A stretch of DNA of 64,000 bases from Rebecca billardiae RCC1528 (Eukaryota > Haptophyta). A model generated the notes under the pieces. That model was not told the DNA's origin, did no database searches, and saw only the letters and a program-made list of their open reading frames with translations. This document shows, piece after piece, positions 1 through 10,600 of this stretch; within the stretch, counting starts at the first letter, position 1; the number at the start of each line of letters is the position of its first letter. A program made the translations under genes and the position numbers. The stretch spans positions 1,178,001 to 1,242,000 of the forward strand of contig OZ251230.1 of the NCBI GenBank assembly GCA_965240325.2. The letters run 5' to 3'.

Positions 1-51
1 CGGTTCATCCATCGAGGCAAGCGGGTAACTGGCTTTAAATAGCGCTATTCA
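1..51. repeat. Single copy of a dispersed ~75-bp repeat
   Basis: This stretch matches the core of the tandem repeat at 1740-1905: the words GGTTCATCCATCGAG, GCGGGTAACT and AGCGCTATTC occur in the same order. It is cut by the window edge, so more copies may lie to the left. The two repeat sites bracket about 1.7 kb of non-genic sequence. Confidence 0.6.
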
Positions 52-1739
52 GACAGGTTGCACAGGAAACTGTCCTTGGTGTTACATTTCTGAGAGACGG
101 CGCCTCTGAAGGATGGCGCCCGCCCACTCGCCGCTCGTGGGTGGCGCGCGCCTCGCGTGTCGATGCAGCCCCGCATCATGACTAGCTGAATGCGCGTGTC
201 GTCAGGACTTGTCCGCGTGCGCTACATCCCTTGAGCTAGCACAGCCGGGACCCCCTCGCCGTCGGCAGTGACTGTCATCATCCCATCACACGTCGCGTGA
301 GACGGCAAACAGCCACGGCAGCATCACCCTCTCGTCCAGGATCATCAGGCAGCTGGAGACAGTCCTCCCTTCGACGCGTCTCGGAGCGAGCGCACACGCC
401 CAGCTCTATCTGCGTCACACCGCCCGCGCCATCCGTCTCGAGCCCAACGCCCGTCACCACGCGCAGTATGGCAAACCGTCATGATCGGACCGAGCTCGTC
501 GCCCGAGTGCAGCCTTCGCCCGCAATGCCGCGCGCGAGCATTCGAGTTCGACAATAAGTCGTCAGCGACTTGTGGGCCGGCGGGGAGATCCACGCGTGGC
601 ATAGATACCATGTAGGTCGTCAGCTCCTGCTCGGTGTACGCACGCGCTCTGCATCTGAACACTTGATAGAAGCTCTCGATCATCACCATCGAGCTGTCTA
701 CGTGAGCCTGTGCGACCGTCTGCGCAACACCTCGCGCCTCACCCTTGATGCTGAGCTCACGCGAGACAAAGAAGGCTATGTAGGGCTCAATGACATTCAT
801 ACAGTGAGAGCGTCCTTGCCGCAGCGAGCGACAGCTTCCTTCGCCCGCTTCTTAGCACTCGCCCTGCTGTTCTTGGGCGTGAGTGAGGCGTGGTGCCTCG
901 TCAGCCTGCTGAGCGGTTCTTGTCGATGCGTGTCACAGCGCGGAAGCAGGTGTGCGTTCGCGAGGCGTCGTGCGTGGATGCCGTTCTTCATGCTGACGAC
1001 ATAGATAGACTGCGTAGCGGCCGTCTCCTCATCCAAGAGCCTCGAGCATGCCACGACTCTGACACTTCAGCGCTCCGGCCGGCGCGCATGCACCATCAAG
1101 TGCAACCGAGCGGTTGAGAGGTAGCCGCCGCCAGCTTTTCGAACCTCACCAACACGCGCTGGATGAACATTGCAAAGTTGTCGCATACTATGAGTGTCGC
1201 GTGTCTCTTCCCGCGACTGTTGCTGCGCGACGTGATGTGCAAGACCAGTCGCGCGCGCGCTCCATCCAATACACGCACGGCTGATGAATGGACGTGGCCG
1301 AGCGCAAGCACGCACGCGCGAGTCGTAGGCTGCGAACGTCGTGTGCAGCCAGACTGCGACGTGCACGGCACGTATCCACCTTGCATTGCTACGTCTCTTC
1401 ACACCGGGCCTGGGACTCTTCCAGGCTGAGACGGCCTGCTCTGCTGCCCTCTGTGACTCAGATGCCGCGCGAACGTGCCGCGCGGCTGCGCGATGTCGCG
1501 ATTGGAGCTCAAGGGTGGTTGACTTTCGGTACATGCTACTCAAGCAGGAAGAGGCCGATCGAGGCGCGGAGTGGCGCGCTGCACCCGCAACAGCGGGCAT
1601 CGTGCAGCGCGCGAGAGCGCGCGCCGCTTCCGGGCGCACGGCGACGGCGCCATGTACCGAAAGACGGGTGGACAGGTCGCGTCCACTGGGAATGTAACAT
1701 CTGTCAGTCGCGGGCGGTCATTTTTCCGTGCAACCTGTC
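52..1739. other. Non-genic stretch with possible decayed minus-strand coding fragments
   Basis: I see no intact gene here. On the minus strand three consecutive short frames have protein-like composition: about 1320-1130, 1054-800 and 800-530. The last begins with an ATG near 800 followed by MNVIEPYIAFFVSREL. They lie in different frames and are separated by stops, which would fit a decayed mobile-element protein. I recognise no family. The stretch is flanked by copies of the same repeat (1-51 and 1740-1905), which fits an insertion into a repeat array. Chance open frames in GC-rich DNA remain possible. Confidence 0.15.
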
Positions 1740-1905
1740 TTCAAAAGAATCTCTTCAATATGATGAGGAGGTTCATCCAACGAGACAGGTGGGTAACTTG
1801 GTTTAAAAGCGCTATTCAAAAGAATCTCTTTCAATACCATGAGGCGGTTCATCCATCGAGACAGGCGGGTAACTTCTTTTCGCAAGCGCTATTCAAAAGA
1901 ATCTG
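1740..1905. repeat. Tandem repeat, two ~75-bp units plus a partial third
   Basis: Unit 1 spans 1740-1814, unit 2 spans 1815-1891, and a third begins at 1892 (TTCAAAAGAATCT) but diverges after about 13 bases. Units share TTCAAAAGAATCTCTT, GGTTCATCCA, GAGACAGG and GGGTAACTT, with small differences such as CCAACG against CCATCG. A further partial copy lies at 1-51. No coding capacity is seen. Confidence 0.75.
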
Positions 1906-2107
1906 GCCTCATAGCTGTTTTCGACCCAAAACAATCAAACGTCGCTCGGCAAACTCGTACTCCAGCATACAAGAAGGACAAAAATACTCACTTGCTTCAC
2001 CCCCGGGGTATCTGATCCCACGTCCGTCCATCGACTTATGCGGAATGGCATGGGCGCGCTTATTTCGTCAAGCGCGTAGTTGCTAATGCAGAGCACTATG
2101 GGCCAAC

Positions 2108-2643
2108 GTATGGGGGGGGCTGGGTTAGTTTTGGGGTGGGGTTAGTTTTGGGGTGCCACTGGCCGCCGCACTGGGGTGGCCGCGCGAACTGGGAGAGCAT
2201 GGCCGCTCCAGCGGCTCGCCATGTCCCACAAGGCGACGCTGGGCAACGGCTCTGCCCGTCTCGGTGGCATCGCGAGTGCTTCGGCGCGTCGCTTCCGCCT
2301 CATCAGGAGTGATTGCGGGGGGATCCCCAGCCTGGGCAGCACGAGAAGGCGGCTCGCTTCGCCAGCAATGCTGCCCACGAGCTCGCGCCGCGCGTGCGCA
2401 CGCGCCTCCCGGGTTAGTTTTGGGGTGGGCTCGTTTGGGGTCATTTTCAAACGCGCCTGGCGCGAGCATGTGCGGCCGCGGCGACCCGGCCCCAGCGGGT
2501 GCCTTACCGACACGGGCGTCCTCCGGCTTGTCCTCGACGGCGAGGGCGAGGGGTGCCCATCTTGCGTCCGTCCAAGCCTCTCCGCGAGGGGTGGTTTTGG
2601 CAGTTGAGGGCACCCCAAAACTAACCCAGCCCCCCCATACCCC
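2108..2643. mobile_element. MITE-like element with inverted ends and a telomere-like 17-mer
   Basis: The left end (2108-2138) reads GTATGGGGGGGG-CTGGGTTAG-TTTTGGGGTG. The right end (2611-2643) is its reverse complement, running CACCCCAAAACTAACCCAG then a C-run then ATAC, so the 536-bp segment has terminal inverted repeats of about 30 bp. The 17-mer GGGTTAGTTTTGGGGTG occurs at 2122-2138, 2139-2155 and 2411-2427 in direct orientation and at 2611-2627 inverted. No transposase is encoded. A non-autonomous DNA transposon is the simplest reading. The only candidate target duplication is the dinucleotide TA, which is not convincing. Confidence 0.55.
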
Positions 2644-3072
2644 TCGAAAAATCGAAAACTCACCCTCCAACAGCCCTCAAAATCGTCCCCCATCCCCTTT
2701 TCTTTGATCAAAAGATCTTTTTGACAACGTAGTGAGGGCCCCCGGCGGGGCTCCACGCTACGCGCTCCGCCCTGCACCGCGGGCCATGAACGAATATCGT
2801 CGCATCATACGGAACAAACGTACAAAACTTGGTCGCCAGTCCGCCGGGACCAACCGGACCCAGAGCCGGCACTCGCCGCCGCGAGTCGGCGCGCGCCGCG
2901 CCGCGCTTTGTTAGCAGAGCATTCGAGATCGCGGCGGGGGCGGAGGGCAACAACCTGCCCGCGGGCGCGTTCGCCGCTCGAGGAGGAGCGCGCAAGGGCG
3001 AGCCGAGTCCGGAGCACTCGCGCGAGCTCGTCGCTTGATGAGGACGGGAGCGCGCCGCGAGCACGCAGCGGC
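2644..3072. other. Intergenic, no gene seen
   Basis: This stretch begins AT-richer (about 2644-2730) and becomes GC-rich. The word GCACCGCGGGCC near 2774 recurs near 4175, just before the copia element, which may be chance. I can support no promoter, RNA gene or coding region. Confidence 0.4.
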
Positions 3073-4015
3073 AGATGAGCCGGATGCGCCCGGAGCTAGC
3101 GCGGCTGAAGGGCGAGCTCGAGCACGCGAGCTCGCTCCTCCGTCCTCGACGCCGAGCGCGAGCTCCTCCTCAACTCGGTCGACGGCGGCGCGGAGGTGCA
3201 GCAGCCTGAGGACGAGCAGGAGCAGTGGAAGGCCCGCCGGTTCCGGGTCGCACAGCGGCGCCCAGCTGCACGCGAGCGCGGCCACGTCGTGGCGCGCGAG
3301 GAGCTGCGCGGAGAATGCGCCGCGCGCATCGACGCGGCGATCACCGGGCTGCAGGCCTCGGTCATCGACGCGTTGCGCACCCTCGCCGCCAGCTGCGACG
3401 AGTCCGCCGTCGAGCTGCAGCAGCTGCGCGCGCAGTGATTGATGGGCGGCGTCACACCGAGGCCGTGCATGACGGCACGTGCGCGCGGAGGCGCTGCGCG
3501 GAGGCGCTGTGGGCGCCGAGCTGGCGAAGCGCGGCGCCGAGCTCGACGCGCTGCGCGACGCGGCGACGGACGCGCTGGGCGCGCGAGACGCCCTCGTCGC
3601 GACGCCCCGTGCAGCAGCTCGAGCAGCCAGCTGTGGAGTTGACGGCCGTCGAGGCGACCGCGCCGGGTGCCAGCGGCCAGCACGCAAGGGCTCAGCCGCT
3701 GCCGCTGGCTGGCCGCCGCCGTGGCATCGAGGCCGACGCGGCGGAGGAGGCGGCGGGCGAGCACGGCGGCGCTGTGGAGCAGGCACGCACGCGCGGCGGC
3801 AGGCGCGACGCGCCGTTCGCCTCGTTCCACCCCGAGCTCCGCTCGGTCTCGCCTCTCGATCGGTGCGGCCGTGCGCAGCGCATTGTCGGGCCGGGGCAGC
3901 AATGGCGCGCGCTCTCCGGCTCTGCCGGCACGAGTGAGTGACAAGGCGCGCCGGCTGAGCGACCAGCGGCCCGTCGTCGAGCGCATGGCGCAGCGCGAGC
4001 ACCTCAAGCAGGTGC
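3073..4015 (+). pseudogene. Frameshifted remnant of a coiled-coil protein gene
   Basis: Four successive segments in different plus-strand frames translate to charged, heptad-like helices: 3073-3140 (MSRMRPELARLKGELEHASS), about 3140-3438 (Glu/Ala/Leu-rich, ending in LQQLRAQ and a stop), about 3479-3600 (AELAKRGAELDALRDAA) and about 3940-4015 (LSDQRPVVERMAQREHLKQ). They join only if frameshifts or unseen introns are assumed; the shift near 3140 leaves no room for an intron. The last segment ends in CAG followed by GTGCGC, which could be a splice donor. The copia element begins about 225 bp downstream, so insertion may have separated the remnant from its 3' part. I recognise no family beyond coiled coil. 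Sequencing errors are the alternative to real frameshifts. Confidence 0.35.
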
Positions 4016-4239
4016 GCCCGCACGCCCGCACGCGCCGGCCCGCGCCGCGCGGCGCCTCTCGCCCTGCGCGCGCGCACCGGCCTCGGCGGCCGCTTCGGCC
4101 CCGCGCGGCCCGCGGCGACAGTCCTCGGCCCGCCATGTCTGTGAGACTGAGACAGCAGCCGACGCCGGAGTTTGCACCGCGGGCCCCTAACTACGTTATT
4201 GGTTCTACGCGGAAGGACCGCGGAACGCGGTCATATATT

Positions 4240-4645
4240 TGTCGGGCTATCCGGACTCGCCGGATACCCGTGTGGCACCGAGCGCGAGTAGCTGCTCGAC
4301 CGCTGCTTAAGCGCGAGGTGAGTAATCACTACAAGCTGGTGATTACACCTTTCGTCAAGGATACGTTTCATTCCTTCCACTCCAATAGTCGCTCATTAAC
4401 TACTACCGTATGCGATGCTCTACCCGCTTACCGGGGCGACGCAGATACATACGGAGATCGTGGCTTCCACACGCCACGTTGCCGATGTTAAACCGTTTTG
4501 AGGAAGCTGCCTGATCGGTGCTGAGCCAGACCAGCCAGCCGGAGGCGAGGTTCGGGGCTCATCCTCTGGTTGCCCCCCAGTCGGCCAGGGCCCATTGCTG
4601 TAGGCAGAAGCCACACGCCTTCGTTTCGAGAGCCCTAATGTCTCA
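4240..4645 (+). repeat. Left (5') LTR of the copia element
   Basis: This 406-bp LTR begins TGTCGGGCTATCC and ends CTAATGTCTCA. It matches 10818-11227 throughout except that the right copy has 7 extra bases near the CCTTCCAC motif and lacks 3 bases after CGTTTTGA. It contains two visible inverted repeats: TATCCGG with CCGGATA around a 5-base loop near 4247, and TAATCAC with GTGATTA near 4323. Confidence 0.93.
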
Positions 4646-7600
4646 GATGGTATCGGCGCGCTCGAACGCCTACGGCATGGCCACTGGAGGGCACCTGAAG
4701 GATCCCAAGACGTCGAAGCCTCTCACGACTCACAGCGATTTGACTGCCGCGCGCGTGCGCACCGAGATCAACCACGCGATCTCATGCGTTGCATCAGACG
4801 CGCGCGCGCTCAAGGCCCTCCTCAAGCTCGAGGGGGCCTCGGTCGAGGTGATGATGTTTGAGGACCCCAAGAACCCACTCTCGCGTTCGCTCACCCGGGA
4901 GGAGTCCCTCGAGCGCATCGCCCAGCTCCAGGTGGAGCACGATTTGATGACGGAGTCCATTTTTGGCACGCCGGCGCGGACGCGCGCGCGGCGTGGCCTG
5001 GACTTCGAGCCGGCGTCCGCCATCGGCACGCCCAAGATGTACGCCTCGGAACCGATCACTCCGCGCGCGTACTCCCCGCTCGTCGCCACCTCCGGCTCGG
5101 ACGACTCGGAGGAGGAGCATGACGATGACGCGTCCGCGCGTCCACCCGCACCGCGCGCCGCGCGGCTCAGCAGCGCCCCTTCCACCAGCCCCTCTGTCGC
5201 AGGCGATGTGGAGGACGAGCTCCAGCAGCTCGAGTTGCGCGTCAAGGCGGTATCGATCCGCCTCAAGGCACATCATCAGTTCGTCTACCTCAACATCTCG
5301 GCCATTCTCATGAAGACGCTCCTCACGGACTCGATGTCGAGCGGCTTGGCCGACGCGATCCACGCAAGTCTCCCGCACCGCCCGACGTTCGCGGACGTGC
5401 ACCACTACCTCGTCGTCAACTCTCGGCGCTCGCCATTGACGACTGGGCGGCTCAAGCTGACCGAGCTCCTCTCGCTGAAGCCGCTCACCTCTCATGCCAA
5501 CGTCGACAACTGGATCGCCACCTACGAGCAGACGCTCAGCGAGTTCAACCAGCTGGAGCTGGCGCCAAGCACTTTCAAGCTCATTCTCGCCCTCCATCTC
5601 ACGCAGCAGCGCTACCCGCAGCTCGTTGCGCTCACCGAGGCTGGCTCGATCGAGTCGGAGTCATTCGAGAAGTACGTGACCTCGATCGAGTCGGCGGCCG
5701 CCTCTGCGAACCTCGCCAGGCCGGCCGGCGCGGCGATGGCGGCGCGCGCGCCCGCGCGCGCGCCCCACCGGCACGGCAACGCGCTGCCACCGCGCGGCGC
5801 GCCGCGCACTCCTCACCGCGGCGGCGGCGATCGCCCCAGCGCTCCGGCGGGCCCGTGCCACATCTGCGGCGAGCATGGCCATTGGCGCGACCAGTGCCCG
5901 CAGGGCGAGCGCCCCGAGCGCCCTCGCCCCCGCCAGCGCTCGGGCAAGGCGATCCACAAGGAGCCGCGCACAGACGAGAAGGCCGTGACCTTCGACCTCA
6001 AGGCCAAGTCGACGCGCGGCGCGCCCAACTCGGCAAACGGCGCGCGCATGGCCATCGTCTCGGAGGAGGAGCCCGACTTCACCACGGCGGAGACCAGCCC
6101 GCCCGGCGTGTACTACGCCAACTCCGGCGCCAACCCGCTCTCCGAGGCGGACATCATCTGCTCGGAGATCACGCCGCGGCCGACCGCGCTGATGCCGGAG
6201 CCCTACGTGGCCAAGGGCCCGCGCCCGGAGTACTACTGCCAGCGCGAGGGCTGCCACGGCGCCGGCAACTACATGTGCGGCGGGTGCAACGCGGCCGTGT
6301 ACTGCTCCTTTGCCTGCCGCGACGCCGACCACTTCGGCAACCACGGCCTCATGTGCGACTTCTTCCGCCTCAGCCGCGGCATCGCCATCGAGGACGGCAA
6401 GAGCATTTTGCCGGGCGACGACCGCACCGAGTCCGAGATCCGCGCCGCGGTCAAGCTGCACGCGAAGTTCCTCGACGGCTCGCACCCGATGATCGAGACG
6501 ATCGGCACCGTCGCGTCCGCGCACGAGCAGCTGGCCTTCGTGCACTCCGAGATGCACCGCACCGTCAAGGCGAACAAGAAGTCGTACCTCCTGCGCGCGC
6601 CCATCCCGCCGCTTCATGTTCTCGTCCATTTGGCCGACGCCAAGGGCAAGGTCGCGACCGAGACGGCCGGCGGCGCGTCCAACCTGAAGGGCTCCGAGAC
6701 GACCATCAAGTCCTCGGAGTACGGCGGCACGCCGCCCGGCGCCGTGGCTTCAGTGGCAACCGCGCACGCCACGACGGCCTCACGCGCCGAGGCGAAGGAC
6801 CCGACCTCGGACCTTGACCTCCACTTCTTCCTCGATTCGGGCGCCTCGGACGTCATGATCGGCGACTCGTCGCTCATGTTCAACCTGCGCTACTTCCCGG
6901 AGGACAAGCCCCCCTCAGTCAAGGTGGCCGACGGCGAGTACATGTTCGCCATCGCTCGCGGCACCATCAAGGCCTACATGCTCGACGACCGCGGCAAGCC
7001 GTTCGACGCCAACCTTCACGATGTGCTCCTCGTACCGGCACTCAGCGATCCACTCCTGAGTGTGCACGCTCTCGCTCGCGCCGGCGTCCCCATCAGCTTT
7101 GTCGACGACGTCGGCTGCATCCACTTCAACGAGGACTACAAGCTCACCGTCGATTTCCCGTACCGCGTGCCGTGGCGCGCCCAGCCCCATCGGCTCAACC
7201 TCCTCGCCCTCTCGGTCTCTCGGCCTCCATCGTCCTTATCAACTTTGTGCTCACTTTCTGGGCCGGAAGCTTCTGCCATCTCACTTTCTGATTCCTCATC
7301 TCGCTCTGATGGCGGCACCAGACTGTCGCACTCCATCATCAAGGAGGCCAACCACCGCTCGGGGGGCGCCAATACCCTCGCCGATGAGGCGGCGACGCGC
7401 TCCGGCGACGACGGCGTCGGCGACGGCGACGCTCGCGCTGCTGCTTTAAGCGGCCAGACCGACGCCGCGGACTCGCCGCCCGGCGCCCTCGACGACTCCA
7501 ACCTCAACTCGGACGGCGCGCGAGCCGATCCCGACCGCGAGCGCGGCGCCGACTCGCGCGACGGCGGCAAGCTGACGGACGCGTGGCGCGACACCTGGCA

Positions 7601-10600
7601 TCGCCGCTTCGGACACGCCAACATGGAGGCGATCTTGCGCACGAAGCACGCCGCCACCGGCATGGGCGCCTCGAAGCCCGACGCGATCGACTGCGACATC
7701 TGTGCGGTCTCCAAGATCAAGTTGCTCCCATTCCCGGGCAAGATGGCGCGCGCGACGCGGCGGCTCGAGATCGTGCACGTCGACTTCTTCGGCCCGTACC
7801 GCAAGGGCGTGCCGCACACGGCCGACGGCACGCCGCTCGCGGACATCTACGCGCTCAGCTTCATCGACGACCACTCGGACTACACGCGCATCTACACGTG
7901 CCGCACGCGCGACCTCGCGCCTCAGCTGCTCCGGCAGTACATCCGCGATGTTGGGGCGATGACGTTGCTCTCGATCTCGCTCGGCACCTCGATGGCGGAC
8001 GGGCATTTCCACCCGGACGGAGCCGGCGAGCTCAACTCCCAGGAGTGGCAGGACGTGCTCGACGAGTTCGGCATCCTCATCAACGTCACCTCGGCGCCGC
8101 ACACGCCGCAGCAGAACCCGATCGCCGAGCGCAAGTGGGGCACGCTCGTTGCGGACGCGCGCGCGATGCTCCTGCAGTCGGGCGTCGCGCACAAGTACTG
8201 GCCGGAGGCGATGCTCGTGGCGGCGTACCACCGCAACCACCTCGCCAAGCGCGACGGCAAGACGCCCATCGAGAAGTTCTACGGCTACAAGCCCGACATC
8301 GCGCACCTCCGCCCTTTTGGCTGCAAGGCGATCGTGTACGACCACTCCGCGGTCGGCCCCGGCGGCTACAAGCTCAAGTCGCGCGGAATCATCGGCTGGC
8401 ACGCGGGCTACGCGCGCGACGGCGTCCAGATCGGCAACACGACGCGGAAGATCTTCGGCTACAAGATCTACATCCCCTCCTCCAAGAAGATCGTGATCTC
8501 TCGGCACGTTCTCTTTGATGAGCTCTCGTTCGCGGGCGCTCCGGCGGCGCGACCGACGTGCAGCAAGCAGCACTCGGCCGAGGAGGAGGAGGAGGAGCGC
8601 CAGGCCAACGAGGTGCTTGAGAACGACGAGGACCGCGACGACATCGTGCACCACGACCGCCCCCCACTCGGAGCCGACCGCGTGCTGCGATCGCGCGGCG
8701 CTGCTCTCGACGGCGCTGCCGCCGCGGCCATCCCGCTCCCCAAGGACCTGATGCCCGGACTCGAGCCCATCGATTACTACAACAATGGCGGCGCCGACTC
8801 GCTGGACGACGCGCTGGGCGCGACCGCCAGCCCCTCCATCCATCCACCGCTCGGCGACGAGGCCAACGCCGACGACATCATCGTGCCGAACGACGACGAC
8901 GCGTACGGCACCGCTCAGCCCGCTGACACCGAGGAGGAGCTCCCGGCACCGCGCCGCTCAGCGCGCGTGCGCGCGCGCCGCGACGCAGCTGCCGTGGCCG
9001 ACAAGACGATGCACTACCAGGCGCTACGGGCCATCATCGACGCGCACGCGCCGATCGGCCCGGAGCCCACGTCGTACAAGACGGCCATGGAGTCGCCCGA
9101 GGCGTCCGAGTGGTGCGAGGCCATCGACGACGAGCTCGACTCGCACAAGGTGAACGGCACCTACAAGGAGGCGGCGCTGCCGCCCGGCCGCATGGCGGTC
9201 GGCTCGAAGTACGTGTTCAAGAACAAGCTGAACGCCGACGCCTCGCTCGCGCGGCGCAAGGCGCGGCTCGTCGCCCAGGGCTTCCGCCAGCAGAAGGGCA
9301 TCGACTACGACGAGACCTTCTCGCCCACCGTCAACCACACGACGGTGCGCACGCTCATCGCGCTGTCGGCGGCTCACAACTACTCCACGACCATGTGCGA
9401 CTTCCACACGGCCTACCTCAACGCGCCGCTCGAGGAGGGCGTGGACGTGTACATGCAGGCGCCGCCGGGCTACGTCTTCGAGAAGACGTTCAAGCCGCAC
9501 GAGAAGCCGGTGCTGCATCTCATCAAGTCCATCTACGGCTTGAAGCAGTCGGGCAGGAACTGGTACCTGCTGCTCGACATGAAGCTGAAGAAGATGGGCT
9601 TCAACCAGTCGCACGTCGACCCGTGCCTGTACTACAGATTCACCGCCGGCGGCATCATCATCATCGCCGTCTACGTTGACGACCTGCTGGTCGTGAACGG
9701 CTCGACCAAGCCGAACGAGGTCGGTGAGATCCTCAAGTCACTCGCCGACACGTTCAAGATGCGCGAGCTCGGACGCGTCAGCTACTTCCTCGGCCTAGAG
9801 GTCACGTACAAGGAGGAGGGCATGCTGCTCGCGATGCCGAAGTACATCAAGGAGGTCATCTCGCGCTACGACTTCACCGGCTGCCGCAAGGCGGACGTGC
9901 CGGCTGAGCCGCGGCTGTACTTTGGCGCGCCGACGGACGACGACGAGCCCGCGGACCAGTCTGTCTACCGCTCGATCGTCGGCTCGCTCATCTACGCCTC
10001 GATCACCTGCCGCCCGGACATCTCGTACGCGGTGAGCACGCTCTCTCGCTTCGTGCAGAACCCGCGCGAGCCGCACATGCGCGCCGCAAAGCGCGTGCTG
10101 CGCTACCTCTCGCACACGCCGGACGCCGGCATCCTCTACCGATACGACAACACCGGCGGTCTCAAGGCTTACTCGGACTCGGACTGGGGCAACATCCCGG
10201 ACTCGCGCCGCTCGATCACGGGCAACGTGCTGTTCTACGGCTCGGGCGCGGTCCACTGGAACTCGTACATCCAGACGACCACCGCCCTCTCCTCCTGCGA
10301 GGCCGAGTACATGGCGCTGTCGGACACGGGCAAGTCCGTCGCGTACATGCGCAACATGCTGTCCGAGCTCAAGCTGATCGACACCAAGATCCCGACCAAG
10401 ATCCTCGCGGACAACACCGGCGCGATCAACCTCGCCGTGAACCCGTCCGTGCGCAAGCGCACCAAGCACATCGAGATCCGCTACCACCGCATCCGCGACT
10501 GGGTGGCGGCCGGCGAGATTGACGTGACCTTCGTGAGCTCCCAGGACAACGTGGCCGACGTTCTCACGAAGGGCCTCACTCGCGACAAGTTCAAGCGCTT

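Noticed and set aside
4518-4637. Upstream extension of the copia Gag frame into the LTR
   Set aside because: The frame is open but begins with GTG, not ATG, and lies in the LTR body. The first ATG is at 4638.
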